A stretch of 64,000 nucleotides of DNA from Agelas oroides. Its lineage: Eukaryota; Porifera; Demospongiae; Agelasida; Agelasidae. The notes beneath the pieces were generated by a model, which was not told the origin of the DNA, did not search any database, and was given only the letters and a program-made list of their open reading frames with translations. The stretch is taken from positions 10,237,996-10,301,995 of the forward strand of contig OX422184.1 in NCBI GenBank assembly GCA_949130485.1, in the 5' to 3' direction. The translations under genes and the position numbers were made by a program. Positions 32,706 through 43,010 of the stretch are shown in pieces. Position 1 is the stretch's first letter; each line of letters opens with the position of its first letter.

Positions 32706-33454
32706 AGCTGGAGCTGGCTGACTTCCCCAGTAACTGGTTGATGGAGTGGAGTGAGGTGACAGGAGAGGCTTTGCCTCCAGATCAAGGGGGGATGTGGGTT
32801 TACTGTGGAAGGTGGGCGAGGCAGGATGTACAGGATGGTGAGTATGACTATAGCCACTTAGCAGTGGAGCATGGTCCCATGAAGGCCCTCATCCTTGGGA
32901 CATCATTTGCACACATCAGTACAACTACTAGGGCCGGGAACTTTCTTTAGACTGAAGATAAGCACTATACAAAGCAAAACGCGTTGATCAATTTAACAGT
33001 AATCCTTGTCATGTGGACTGCAAGTCTCACAAAACTGTCTGTGGCCTATGTACTGTTCCTAGTCTTCGTAGGTGTGCAGTCGATGGAGGGAAGTGCACTC
33101 CGAAATTGGGCAGACACTCAACAGTTGCCCTACAGCCAGAACTAAGGAGCGCAATGATCCTTAGCCTATGTGAAGGTACAAGTATTGAAGTTTGCTCAAC
33201 ACTGGTGAGGGCTAACATAAGTTGTCTGAGTGACACTTACACTTGAGGTTAAACGCATAGACTGAGAGAAGCTGGCTACAGCAAAATGCATTTCACAGCT
33301 CCTATACATGTCCAGATGCAGACAGCAGTGGTAGGGTTACCTTGCTAGACAGCTACCCTCCTGTAGACAAGCACAGGTGACAACTTCATGTCCTTGGACA
33401 GCTGCAGGTCAGAGTGGAGTATAGTGGCCAGGAGCAAAGTTCTTTAGCCCTAAC
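32706..33454. other. No gene recognised
   Basis: An open frame at 33013-33246 has no motif. The rest is non-coding. Confidence 0.3.
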
Positions 33455-33735
33455 TTACTTTTCCTAAAGGTCTTGTGTAGACTAGTCCCATCTTCTTTCA
33501 CCTGTATTTCCACTTCTGCCGGGAGTTAGCCCGAGAAACTTGATCCACAGCTTCAGAAGTACTTTGCAGCTTCATGACCCTGACCACACCCACTCATTAC
33601 CGAGCATTCAATAGTCAGGGCCCTCTGACCAGAGAGTGCTCCTCCAGACTGAAAGCTGCCTAAAAAGCCAGAAATGGAGACCCTACAAGGTGAAAGGACC
33701 ATTTTCTACGCTCGTTTGTACAACATTACAAAAGA
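33455..33735 (-). mobile_element. Diverged TTAA-family MITE fragment
   Basis: Reverse complement of the second half of the MITE at 51096/52624: CCACTTCTGC, TTCATGACC, ACTCATTA, CAGGGCCCTCTGACCAGAGA and CTGCCTAAAAAGCCAGAAAT are shared. The terminus with TTAA is not preserved. Confidence 0.7.
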
Positions 33736-33746
33736 CACACCTTTCT

Positions 33747-34070
33747 TTAGTCACTGCTGTCCTCTTCGTCGGTTAACTCAGAATCAGCATTGTAGTCACA
33801 TTCAGATTCACTGTCTAACACAGACTTGAAGTACTGGTCCACTGTTTCCTCTTCATGATTGTCTACAGGAGGTGGGACTAGGACAGACTCAAAATTGGTC
33901 AGCCATGCACACACAGACACCACCATGTCTGCTAAACGTATCACAGAGACTGGAAAGGTAGTGCCAATGATTCGGTAGTTTTTGATGCATCCTATCGCTC
34001 TTCTATGAAGAGACGCAATCCCCCCACCACGCTGGACCTCCTCTGCAGGTAACTGCTGTCTGTTTTCCAA
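33747..34070 (-). pseudogene. DDE_4-type transposase C-terminus
   Basis: Minus-strand reading: RQQLPAEEVQRGGGIASLHR, RAIGCIKNYRIIGTTFPVSV, IRLADMVVSVCAWLTNFE, SVLVPPP, then an acidic tail ending TDEEDSSD. The RAIGxIKNYxI...VCAWLTNF block is the C-terminal end of DDE_Tnp_4 proteins (PIF/Harbinger and ISL2EU-like). The catalytic Asp residues would lie upstream and are missing. A gap is apparent before RRAIG. Confidence 0.65.
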
Positions 34071-34133
34071 GAATTACTGCTGGTCTCTCCAGTTCCTAGT
34101 ACACCATATCTTGTGTGACTCTAGAATGGCTGT

Positions 34134-35146
34134 TCAGGCAAGTGTAATCAGGAAGGTTCGGAACTCACGCTTGCTGACGGGTGTGAGCGCCTCTAAAAGG
34201 GATTTAAAACCCTTTACTGAGACAACACTTCGACTCCCAACCTCAATCGTCATAATCTCTGCTCTGTACCCTCTATTTCGAGCCTCCTCTCTCAATTCTA
34301 GATACTTGTCAGTCTTTCTCTGAACGGCTGCTTCAAAGGCGGTCTCAAAACATACTGTCAGCTCTACGAGGGTGACTTCCTTTGGATTCTCGTGCCAAAG
34401 GACAATATCTGGTCGGAGGGAGGTCAGTTGTAGCAAGCTGGAGTGGGTATTGGTACATTGCTCCTGGGAGATCGGCCATGATGTTTGCTCCTGGAGGCAG
34501 ATGTGGGTTGATGAAGTCCACAATTTCATTGAGGACACCTGGGTCTTCCACCATCACATCACGTGTCAATCGCATGGGTTGGAAGTTTGGCCTTTGTAGA
34601 GCCTGTTCCCTCTGGATCTCCATCGTGGTGACATGCTGAGTCACTGGGTCTCTGGAAGTGAGAAGCAGGGCAGCCTGGGAGCTTCTCAACTTTTTGTACA
34701 GCAGTGAGATAGGCAGAAGCTGCAGTCCTCCATTGTTCTTCGGGAGGTAAAGGCGTGATGGATCGGCTGATCTGGCTAGACCGGACCACCTCTTGAGATA
34801 GCGAGTAGCCTTGGCTTCTAGGGTCAAAAACTTGAGGGTTTTACTGGCAATGAATGGGATGTTCTCTCCATTGAGTTGTAGCTTGGGGTCATATCTCTTT
34901 CCAGATGATGCCTGGATGGCTAGGCTGTGGCATTTAGGGACTTTTGCCTTCATCCCAGACCACTGGAGCCACTTCTCCACCTTCACCAACAGCTGTTATC
35001 ATTACAGTATTGAAAATCACTACTGAGAGTGGATCTCCTTGGTAGACCCCCACATTGAGTGGGACTGCCTTGGTGGACCAGGATCTGGAGGAGACTCGAG
35101 ACCACAGAAAGGGCCTATTCATTTCATCAGAGTTTGAAAGGCTCAT
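34134..35146 (-). pseudogene. R2-like LINE: RT tail and restriction-like endonuclease
   Basis: Minus strand in N-to-C order. The RT block is TKAVPLNVGVYQGDPLSVVI (35080-35010). The thumb region follows: EKWLQWSGMKAKVPKCHSLA, YDPKLQLNGENIPFI, RYLKRWSGLARSADPSRLYL and PKNNGGLQLLPIS. After a frameshift near 34430 comes the endonuclease-like end: LRPDIVLWHENPKEVTLVEL, TVCFETAFEAAVQRKTDKYL, YRAEIMTIEVGSRSVVSVKG. The PD...E...K arrangement, C-terminal to RT, is typical of LINEs with a restriction-like endonuclease (R2, Hero, NeSL groups). It is 5' truncated, as is usual for LINE insertions. Confidence 0.8.
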
Positions 35147-35149
35147 GAA

Positions 35150-36516
35150 AGAGATTGAACATATCTTGCAACATGATGGTTACTTGAATGCATTTGACAT
35201 TAGTTTCATGTGTGTGTACATAATTTTGGTAACAACTTTCCAACTGTGATGAAACACATCATCCTGTTAAAGTTACTTAGCCACTTATTTGGTTACCTGC
35301 CATGGTAACGGGTGGTCCTTGCAAGCACCATTCAAAAGCACCATTCAAAAGCAGTCATTAAATGGCCAAAGTAACAACCACAAACTTAACTCCCCCTTTT
35401 TTGTTGTAATGGTTGGACAAAAGGTCACCTACATGGCCTACAAGATCAGCATTTAATTAGCTTAAATGCCCTCATACTGTAACACCTACAAGGTTTATAT
35501 TCAAATGCCTTCATGTTGTATGGTATGTTGGCCGGAAAGTCACCTACATGGTGCAAAATTATCAATGTGCAATCATTACATTCCCATGGAACACCATGTC
35601 TTCTCAACAGGTATGTTGTTACTAGAAGTACTAGGTGCTTATATCAATATTCAGTATGGTAGTGGGTCATTCCATGCCAATTCAACACACTTCGAAACCT
35701 CACACTCGCAGATTTTTATGAAAGTTGGTGAGGATATTGGGTCTATAGACAAACTAACCCACACCAAATTTCAACTTTCTAAACCAAACACTTTTTGAGC
35801 AAGAGCTATTCAAAGCCTCCAGAAAAGAACCGTTTTGGGTCTACATGCTACTACTCCAGTGCCCGTAACTTTTATGGTAATGATACAAAGCTATAATTAC
35901 CACCATTCAAAAGTTAATTTCACGCTTTCATGTGGTATGTGGCTTTATATAAGTCCTTTAAATTAGACGTCAAAGGTCACACTGTTGACCTTTAACCTTG
36001 CAATTTAGAAAAAAGGTAGTTTTAATTTTTTCCAATTTTTTTTGGAGCTACTCAGACATACTTCTTTTTAATCCACAAGTTTGAATTTGGGACTGTCTTG
36101 GCAACAGGAGATATGAGTCAGTGTTGTAACAGATCAGCAAGAAATTCTGTATACATTAGGGTATCATACATAATTTCAGAAAGTCAGTAGGGGTGAATTA
36201 ACCTACTTTTCCCTCAACTAGAACTTCTCTGTAGCTAGTGTACTCTGCTGTAGTGCTAGAGTGTACGTATGACCTCTGGATTTCAGGTCAGGCTTTGTTA
36301 ATACGTCCCTAATATGGTGAATGATGGGAGTGTTAGGTCTGGACGCCAGAAAGATCATGATTGAGAACTATGGGCTCTTGCATCGTGGTTGTACCTAAGG
36401 TTTATGGGATTTGAATAGTGCATACACAGGGTTCAGACAGTGGCAAGTTACAATCACGTGAACCTAAATAGGCAAGGACACAAAGCTGTGAGATCATAAC
36501 CATGACACATTACATC
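35150..36516. other. No gene recognised
   Basis: Repeat-like unique sequence. A phrase AAAGGTCACCTACATGG (about 35420) recurs as AAAGTCACCTACATGG near 35537. No coding motif. Confidence 0.35.
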
Positions 36517-36561
36517 ATGCAATGGTTGACATAAGTGAGCAATGTTCATCGTAGCAAAGAC

Positions 36562-36615
36562 AATATACTTGAGACGTTTCGGCTCGAGAGCCTTCGTCAG
36601 TCACAATGACACTAA
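36562..36615 (-). ncRNA. Hammerhead ribozyme core (minus strand)
   Basis: Mirror image of the plus-strand core, in the left arm, with predicted cleavage near 36573. Both strands of this locus could therefore carry the motif. Confidence 0.5.
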
Positions 36616-36661
36616 TGAGAAGAAAAACCGGTTCACTATTTAACACCAGTTTTTCTTCTCA

Positions 36662-36715
36662 TTAGTGTCATTGTGACTGACGAAGGCTCTCGAGCCGAAA
36701 CGTCTCAAGTATATT
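36662..36715 (+). ncRNA. Hammerhead ribozyme core (plus strand)
   Basis: The conserved CUGANGA core is CTGACGA at 36677-36683. Stem II is GGCT-CTCG-AGCC (36685-36696), followed by GAAA at 36697-36700 and then CGTC. With the minimal ACGU stem III known from Penelope-associated hammerheads, cleavage would fall after C36704. Stem I pairing close to the core is weak (TGA with TCA). Confidence 0.55.
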
Positions 36716-36956
36716 GTCTTTGCTACGATGAACTTTGCTCACTTATGTCAACCATTGCATAATTGAAGCGTAGCAATGAGCCTGACCACTATAACACATT
36801 ACATCATTAACATGACCTATTAGATCATAATATGGTTCTTTTTTGTAAATGCTAGGTGTGTATAGTTGGCCTTTGGTCATTGTTTGCAAGCTTGTGTACA
36901 TTGAGTAGTCAAATGGATCTACCGCAGCTGAAGTATATGAATTACTTGTTGGCATT

Positions 36957-37196
36957 GTTGTGACTAAGTCTACTGGTCCTGACGAAATTGCAGGTCACAT
37001 GATCAAAAGCACTGCTTGTAGCATCACACCAGCAGTAACTGCAATATTCAATCAGTCAATCAGTGAAGGCAAGTTTCCGACAGAGTGGTGGAAAACTGCC
37101 TGCTGCAACCCATTTAAGAAGCCTAAGCACCCATACAAGAAGAACCTCCTGCCTATTCTGCCATGGATGTGTGAAAAGCTTCTGATTTATAGGATC
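36957..37196 (+). pseudogene. LINE reverse transcriptase fragment
   Basis: The reading KSTGPDEIAGHMIKSTACSI, TPAVTAIFNQSISEGKFPTE, WWKTACCNPFKKPKH and LLPILPWMCEKL matches RT motifs 0-2a of APE-type LINEs (CR1/L2/RTE-like): KSxGPDxIxxxMLK, LFNxSIxxGxxPxxWK and LLPxxxKxxE. An internal piece is deleted between KKPKH and LLPI. About 75 residues only; the catalytic YADD is absent. Confidence 0.7.
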
Positions 37197-37199
37197 TAG

Positions 37200-37827
37200 G
37201 GACTCCTGTGCATAGAAGACATGTTAAGATTGGTGATATTTCTCTCATAAAAATATGCCCAACTCAGGAGACAGTTGGCTTCACACTAGGTGTTATTCTG
37301 GGATTGTTACTGGTGTCAGAGTAGTTTTTTTTGGTACAGTTACCTCCATGGTTTGTTTTCCAAGTTTACATATTATACCAAGGTAGTTTATATTATACCA
37401 AAGTTGTGGATTGGTACATCAATTTCCCCATGTACCACAATCTTCCATCTAATCAGTTTATGGTTACCATCAATATGCCATAAACTATTGGGGGCTTCAA
37501 CTGAGTATGCACGTCTACTCCTGTTTCTCTTTGACGAAGGCATATTGCCTGAGGTTGCTGTCATTTTCCTTTAAGGACTACACCGACACGGGGTCGGAAA
37601 ACGCACCAGCCAGAAATCTCCAGGAAAACACCCAACCGAGAAGTTTCCAGTGAGATGCACCACACAAAAATCTCCAGCAAAACTCAAGATCCACCCAGGA
37701 TCTTTCAGGGATGCAAACGTTTCAAGTAATAATAATAATGGGTATTATCATACGTCTAACTCATGCTAATGTATGGGAGTCAATGGGGAAGCCTTGCAGC
37801 TGCACGCAGTTTATAAAAAGCCGTATT
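37200..37827. other. No gene recognised
   Basis: No coding motif. The phrase AAATCTCCAG recurs near 37613 and 37667 as a loose repeat. Confidence 0.3.
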
Positions 37828-37942
37828 TTTAACTACAAGTCACGCGAGAACCCGTATCAGTTACTACAAGTCACACGAGAATCCGTATCAGGTACTACAA
37901 GTCATGCGAGAATCCGTATCAAGTACTACAAGTCACGTGCGT
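37828..37942 (+). repeat. 31 bp tandem repeat, about 3.5 copies
   Basis: The unit TACTACAAGTCACGCGAGAA followed by TCCGTATCAG is repeated with few substitutions. Confidence 0.9.
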
Positions 37943-38302
37943 TACAGTAACCGCAAGACTTGGAAAGAGAAGCTGTTCTGACTATATCAATACCTGATAC
38001 CTATTAAAAGTATACTTTAGCACTATTTCAGCCTCACCAGTAAAGCAGATCTCTTTGGGGAGCGCAAAGGTAGTCAATCTCAGCCACAAATTGTAGTAAA
38101 TACGAACGGTAATAGTGCATGCAACGAGCCCATTAATAGTGTCAAGTATACATATAGCACAGTCAGTCTTCATCGGAGTCTGAGTAAATGACTCGTGGCC
38201 GCTTTGTGCATTTCTGGTTTTGCCCCAAATTAATTTCGAACGTACAGTTCAAGAATGATCCGTTTGTAAACAGTCCCTGATTTGATGCTGACAATGCAAA
38301 GT

Positions 38303-39757
38303 TTATCTGTTCTTTAGTGATTGCCTGCTGGAATGGTGCCTGGACAGATGACGGGGTAATGGTGGCCTGAGCAGGTAGCTGGACTTGACGGCTGCAGCAA
38401 CAACTGGAAGTGGTGACTGCTTAACTGACGACGATGGATAATAATTGCTGAGCAAATGAGACATGTGCTTCTCCTGCTCAAGAGATGGTCTCTTGTGATT
38501 CAAGCTTTGAACACTCTTGTGGCCAGAAAGCTGCATCACTGCAGAGTCTGCAACATTAGCGGCACACAGTGTCTAAACTTGTGTCTTTCTAGCAGAATGG
38601 TTGTTATTTTTGCCGGTGAGACTGCCATCTTTTGCCAACTTCTTCATCATCCCGTCAACCTTGTTGATGCCAAGTGGGAGCTTTATGTACCAGTACGACC
38701 CAGGTTTGTGCTTGTGATTGATAGAAAGGTAGAATGGCGAGTCATCTTGGCACATCTCTGGAGGCCGTCGGTCAACATATTGCTGAAAGATCCTCACTGG
38801 ACACCTCCCAGGTCTGTCAGGAGTGGCCCACATCTTTGGCTTAAAGACACGAGCGTCAGCATTGGTGCTCTTTTCAGTCTCACCTGTTCGTGTTTTTGTG
38901 CCGTGTTCACGAGAAAACTCAATGAATCCTGCCCCATCAGAAGCCTTCTTAAGCTGGAAATCACCAAATTTGAATTTGTGGTGTTCGTCATGCCCTCTTG
39001 TTCCCATCTGGGTGCTTATGAGCCACCATATTGTCTTCTGGAGGGTCACAGGATCACTTGCTCCCAAAGCACCTTGCTGCCACAGCTGCTCCACCTCTGT
39101 CACGTCAACTGGCTCTGCAGCATTGGGCTTGTTGCCTTTGCCCTTGCCCTTGAGAAATTTCCGTGATGCTTTAAGCTTCTCTCTGGACGGCGCAAACTGG
39201 GTGTCACGAATAATACTGTAGGGCTTGTGGAGGTCTTTCGTGAGGTGGCGGTCAATGCTGCGATGGAACGATGACAGTGTGTCAGGTTCGTACAGTGAGC
39301 CATCCTTTCTACGAACAGTTACAAGAAAGTGGCCCACTCAGGTGGAGGGATCTCCTTGAGTTCTCTTGTCTCCCCATACTTCGCACACCATGTGTACCAA
39401 GTTTTGAGGTCGGACTCACTCTTTCGCTTGGTGTTCTTGTTCTTCTGCTGGTCAACAAACATTTCCACCGCCTCAAGTTGTAGCACTGGTACCTCATTGT
39501 GCCTTTGTTCTGTACTCCCTGTGTCTCCTACATAATATTTAAAGTATAGTTTTTATTTTAACGACACTTGTATTGTATATACGTATGTATATGGCTTACA
39601 GCGTTGTGTTGAAAGGGTGTGGTCAAGGGGCACGACAGCGGGGAACCCCCTCCAAAACTCCTCCTCCCGGAAGTCAAACTCAAACTCCTCACCCATGAAG
39701 TCGTGCATTCCGAGGTCGAATGGATCGTACCGCTGCCAATTCTGTGAGTCCGCCATA
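38303..39757 (-). pseudogene. Crypton-derived tyrosine recombinase (DUF3504-like) A
   Basis: On the minus strand a possible first exon starts at 39757 (MADSQNWQRYDPFDLG, acidic). A plausible short intron (39.61 to 39.53 kb) would join it to VPVLQLEAVEMFVDQQKNKN, TWYTWCAKYGETRELKEIPP. After a frameshift near 39335 come SLYEPDTLSSFHRSIDRHL, APSREKLKASRKFLKGKGKG, QMGTRGHDEHHKFKFGDFQL, GFIEFSREHGTKTRTGE, CPVRIFQQYVDRRPPEM, SPFYLSINH and NHSARKTQV. An in-frame TAG (38573-38575) follows, then VMQLSGHKSVQSLNHKRPS. NHSARKT (HxxR) and LSGHKxVQSLN belong to the DUF3504 domain known from ZMYM2, QRICH1 and KCTD1-like proteins, derived from Cryptons. One stop and one frameshift make this copy inactive. 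Confidence 0.85.
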
Positions 39758-39897
39758 AGTTTTGTAAGTCGCTGGAAATTGCACGTTGCTCGCGAACGAG
39801 TTGAATCCAGAACTAAAATTATTGTTACCAAGTAAGCTATGGTAACGACCATTCGCTACGTTTATTGGTGGAAGAACGTGCAATGAAATCGAAGGTT

Positions 39898-40050
39898 TGT
39901 ATGATAAAAATCATAGTACCAAGCTATACCGGAAAAAAATATCACGATTTGTTGCGTTGGCATTGTTACTCGTGCTGCGCACTCGTAACAATACAGGCGG
40001 CAACAAACTCGTGATATTTTCCGGTATAGCTTCGTACTATGGTGATAATT
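39898..40050. repeat. Foldback MITE-like hairpin
   Basis: AAATCATAGTACCAAGCTAT, ACCGGAAAAAAATATCACGA and TTTGTTGC are repeated inverted as GGCAACAAACTCGTGATATT, TTCCGGTATAGCTTCGTACT and ATGGTG. Arms are about 65 bp and imperfect. Confidence 0.85.
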
Positions 40051-40139
40051 ATATAGTTTCACATTATATATGCAGCAGCATTTTGCATCCATCATATCTG
40101 TCACTACTCTTGGACTGGACAACTTTGAAAAATTTCAAA

Positions 40140-40262
40140 AAATCCACAGCTTGTCTACGGGAGGGGCTCATTCACGAGTGGAAGCAAGCATTACTAGCCC
40201 CACCTCTCCCCCTTATGGCGCTAAACAACTCAAGGCTCTGCTCAACACACAACCACTCTTCA
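40140..40262 (+). repeat. Interspersed repeat W, copy 1
   Basis: About 120 bp (CACAGCTTGTCTACGGGAGG, GGCTCATTCACGAGTG, AGCATTACTAGCCCCACCTC), found inverted at 56565-56692 with modest divergence. Confidence 0.85.
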
Positions 40263-40375
40263 GCTTTCTTGTCTACTGCAGTGCTTTCCATGGTTCGTGG
40301 TTGAGTCCGAGGTAGCTTCACATCAGCTAGATCTTTGTAGTTTGTTCGAGGAACTTCTCTTTATGCCCTGGTAGT

Positions 40376-40640
40376 TGTCGAGTGGGGGAGCACCAACACC
40401 ACTGGCACATCGATGTTCATTGTGAAAATTTTCACACATACAGTGTGAAGGTAAAACAATGGGATATGGGGATGGGGCATTTATGGCTTAAATCGGTGGG
40501 GCATAAATGGGTGGGGCATTTATGACTTAAATAGGTGGGGCATTTATGACTCAAATGGGTGGGGCAGTTGTGGCAAAGTAAGTTAATGTTTTTTGGGAGA
40601 TATGCTCAAAAAACACTGGTCTTCAGGGGAGTACCCTTTC
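40376..40640 (+). repeat. Repeat Y, partial copy
   Basis: Starts TTGTCGAGTGGGGGAGCACC, as at 48618. It contains the GTGGGGCATTTATGACTTAA run (four units) and GGTCTTCAGGGGAGTACCCT. After 40640 the sequence differs from the other Y copies, though GGGGATGGCGAAC near 40791 resembles a later part of Y. Confidence 0.85.
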
Positions 40641-40930
40641 CGGAGATGGACAGAGGAAGTGCAGAGTAAGAAGCAGCTGGAGGAAGAGAAGTATGTAAAC
40701 GACCCTGGAGATAGGAGAGGGGCCAGGCTCAAGTTTAGATTCAGAACCAGATCAGCAGGTCTGAGGGCAGAGGTGGGTAGCACTGACTAGGGGGATGGCG
40801 AACCAACGTACACAAGCACCTTGTCGTCTGGTTTGTCTGCATGGAGGGAAATGCTTGTGGAGGGCAGTTTATCTACAAATAAGTGAAAGAATATGGGGTG
40901 CCATATGTCACAAAATGAAAAAATAAAAGG

Positions 40931-41077
40931 GTATTTATCCAGCCAGGGATTTATACATCCAGCACAGGATTTATACATCCAGCACAGGATTTATACATCC
41001 AGCACAGGATTTATATATCCCGCAAGGGATTTATATATCCAGCACAGGATATATATATCCCGCACGGGATTTACCAT
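40931..41077 (+). repeat. 20 bp tandem repeat, seven copies
   Basis: The unit is GGATTTATACATCCAGCACA, with later copies changing to TATATATCCCGCAAG-type variants. Adjacent to a CG dinucleotide run at 41108-41122. Confidence 0.95.
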
Positions 41078-41151
41078 GTATGGTCACAGAATATAGTCAC
41101 GTGTTACCCGCGCGCGCGCGTGTGATCAAGTGACGTAAGAAGCGCAATGGT

Positions 41152-42313
41152 ATGATGATCACTACTCATCAGCAAGCCAGTTCGGGTTCATCCCAAGCCC
41201 AAGCGCAGCCTCCATCAAGCAGATCAAGTTCAGATGGACAAGAATGTGGCTCAGGGTAAGGGTTACAAATAAAGCCTGATAGTAGTTGTAAAGTGAATTA
41301 CCTACTAAGTTTGACAGGGGTTTCCTATCCTCCCCAGGCCTTCATCAGTTGGTAGACCTTGAGTGGATGTGGACATCAATTATTGCAGGGCCACCTACTC
41401 AGACAAGGAATAAAAGTACCTCGTCATGCTCTTCGTAATGCCATCCATCATGTTGACCATATCAGTACTGTCACTCGAAAGCGCTCAGTTGTCCGATGTC
41501 GCATGTATTCAGTTCCCCATCCTAATTATATTTGGCATGTAGATGGTCACCATAAGCTTATAAGGTGGCGTTTGGTGATTCATGGGGCTGTAGATGGATT
41601 TTCACGCACAATCACCTACCTCAACTGTGCAGACAACAATCGGGCAACAACAGTACTTGATTCGTTCTGCAAGGCAATTTCAAGATTTAGTTTACCTAAT
41701 TATGTCCGTTCGGACCACGGAGGGGAGAATGTGGGGATCTGGAAGTGCATGATACTTAGTCACAGTAACGACTATTCTCGTGTACTGACAGGGAGTTCTG
41801 TGCACAACGAAAGAATCGAGAGAATGTGTGTGGCGTGATGTACATCGATGTATAGCAAGTACCTATGCTGATACATTCAGGAACCTGGAAAATGAGGATC
41901 TTCCTGATCCTCTCAATGAAGTCGACTTGTATTGTCTTCATTACATATTTCTACGACGCATCAACAAAAGCATTTCTGAGTTTCAGGAAAGTTGGAACTA
42001 CCATGCTCTCTCAAGTGAAGGAAGCATGACTCCCTATCAGTTGTTCTTTGAAGGGGTGAATCATTTGGTTCATTACTATGGTTATAATGTACCCTCATTA
42101 GATGGAGATATTGATGTATCTGAATTAACGGGAGAACATGTCAATGTTCCACGAATTTCTTTCATTCCATGTACCTTGTTAACTCACAACTTACACAACA
42201 TAGATCCACTAGGTGCATGCTCAGATCACGGCAAAATGTTGTACATTCAGGCTATTCAGACTGCTGGACATCATTTGAGTTTGGGTTGTAGTCAGTGTGT
42301 TTCTGAATCATGA
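41152..42313 (+). pseudogene. Integrase-core (DDE) protein of an uncharacterised metazoan family
   Basis: The main body starts near 41359: LLQGHLLRQGIKVPRHALRN, CRMYSVPHPNYIWHVDGHHK, LIRWRLVIHGAVDGFSRTIT, NNRATTVLDSFCKAIS, YVRSDHGGENVGIWK and VHNERIERM. The catalytic acids are probably the Asp of WHVDG, the Asp of RSDHGGEN and the Glu of NERIERM. Near 41829 a TGTGTG slip shifts the frame. Coding resumes with WRDVHRCIASTYADTFRNLE, LYCLHYIFLRRINKSISEFQ and TPYQLFFEGVNHL, ending 42313. A possible first exon (41152-41255, Gln/Ser-rich, ending before GTAAGG) is tentative. The family is common in cnidarians, sponges and fish; mobility unknown. Confidence 0.7.
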
Positions 42314-42569
42314 ATATGTATACATGTTCATTTCATCTGTGTACATAGTATATACAAAGCATGATCGACAAGTCAAAATGCGAATGAACCCTTCCTCTCA
42401 CTCACTCACACACACACACATGCACACATAATTGGACTTAAGCATGAATAGCAAGGCACGCCTTCACCTGCTTTATACGGAAAGTTGGGCGGGGCCTGGG
42501 AACGAGCAAATCCCTTCCTGTTGAGTAGTAGTAAGTGTAGACCACACCTTTCCACCCGCAGAATCAGGC
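42314..42569. other. No gene recognised
   Basis: Contains a short CACACA run (42407-42420) and GGGGCCTGGGAACGAG near 42493, one end of a TAGCCTCGTT-type element. Confidence 0.4.
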
Positions 42570-42700
42570 CGCTGGCAAGGCCTAGGGCTTGCTAAGCAAC
42601 TCTTGTCACTTTGACCTCCGACAGATAATTTTAATTTCCACGTTAATCAACGGTGACGTTATACAATTTCCGCGTGCAAAGTGTTAAGTTGCATCTTGGG
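42570..42700 (+). repeat. Interspersed repeat, copy 1 (second at 62660-62770)
   Basis: GCTAAGCAAC, CACTTTGACCTC, AATTTCCACGTTAAT and TTTCCGCGTG with CAAAGTGTTAA are shared in the same order and spacing with 62660-62770. It immediately precedes the hammerhead core at 42762-42808. Confidence 0.8.
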
Positions 42701-42761
42701 GTGTAACATCCTGTATCACACGTCACCTGTAGATATATATAGCGAGTAGGTCACACTTTGT

Positions 42762-42808
42762 ATCATTGCACTGATGATGATCTATGGATCGAAACGTTTG
42801 CACTAATG
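42762..42808 (+). ncRNA. Hammerhead ribozyme (good core)
   Basis: CTGATGA at 42771-42777, stem II GATC-TATG-GATC (42779-42790, after one T), GAAA at 42791-42794, then CGTT. Stem III would be the minimal ACGU, with cleavage after T42798. Stem I starts with TGCA (42767-42770) pairing with TGCA (42799-42802). All conserved core positions are present. This layout is that of the hammerheads reported in Penelope-like elements. Confidence 0.7.
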
Positions 42809-42940
42809 ACTGTGAAGTTCTACTGCTTAATAGCTCAAAGAATCACGACCTAGTCTGTGACTTAGCAATTAACCGCCTAGATCCTCATGGACCTATACTC
42901 GACTACACAACAAAGTTATTCAAACATGAGTCGTGCACAT

Positions 42941-43010
42941 AGCCTTGCTCCCAGGCCTTCGCACCGCCCAGTTTTTGATCGCTTGCAGTATGCAAACATG
43001 GAGGGGGGAG
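42941..43010. mobile_element. One end of a TAGCCTCGTT-type element
   Basis: AGCCTTGCTCCCAGGCCTTC begins a segment with CCGCCCAGTTTTTGATCGCTTGCA, typical of this MITE family's left end (compare 53430 and 54016). The partner end is missing. Confidence 0.5.

Larger units (their letters stand above)
36517..36760. repeat. Near-perfect inverted repeat, 112 bp arms, 20 bp loop
   Basis: Arms 36517-36628 and 36649-36760 are reverse complements with a single mismatch by eye. Each arm contains CTGACGAAGGCTCTCGAGCC followed by GAAACGTC, a hammerhead-ribozyme-like core. The structure is too perfect to be old. No target duplication is visible. Confidence 0.95.

Noticed and set aside
41305-41352. Hammerhead-like motif on the minus strand (CTGATGA ... 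GAAACCCCTGTC)
   Set aside because: The CTGATGA and GAAAC boxes and a possible stem III are present, but the 3' side of stem II is broken (ATAG where pairing with GGCC is needed). I regard it as a decayed copy. The same bases read on plus look like a pyrimidine-rich splice acceptor, so they are not good evidence for an intron either.
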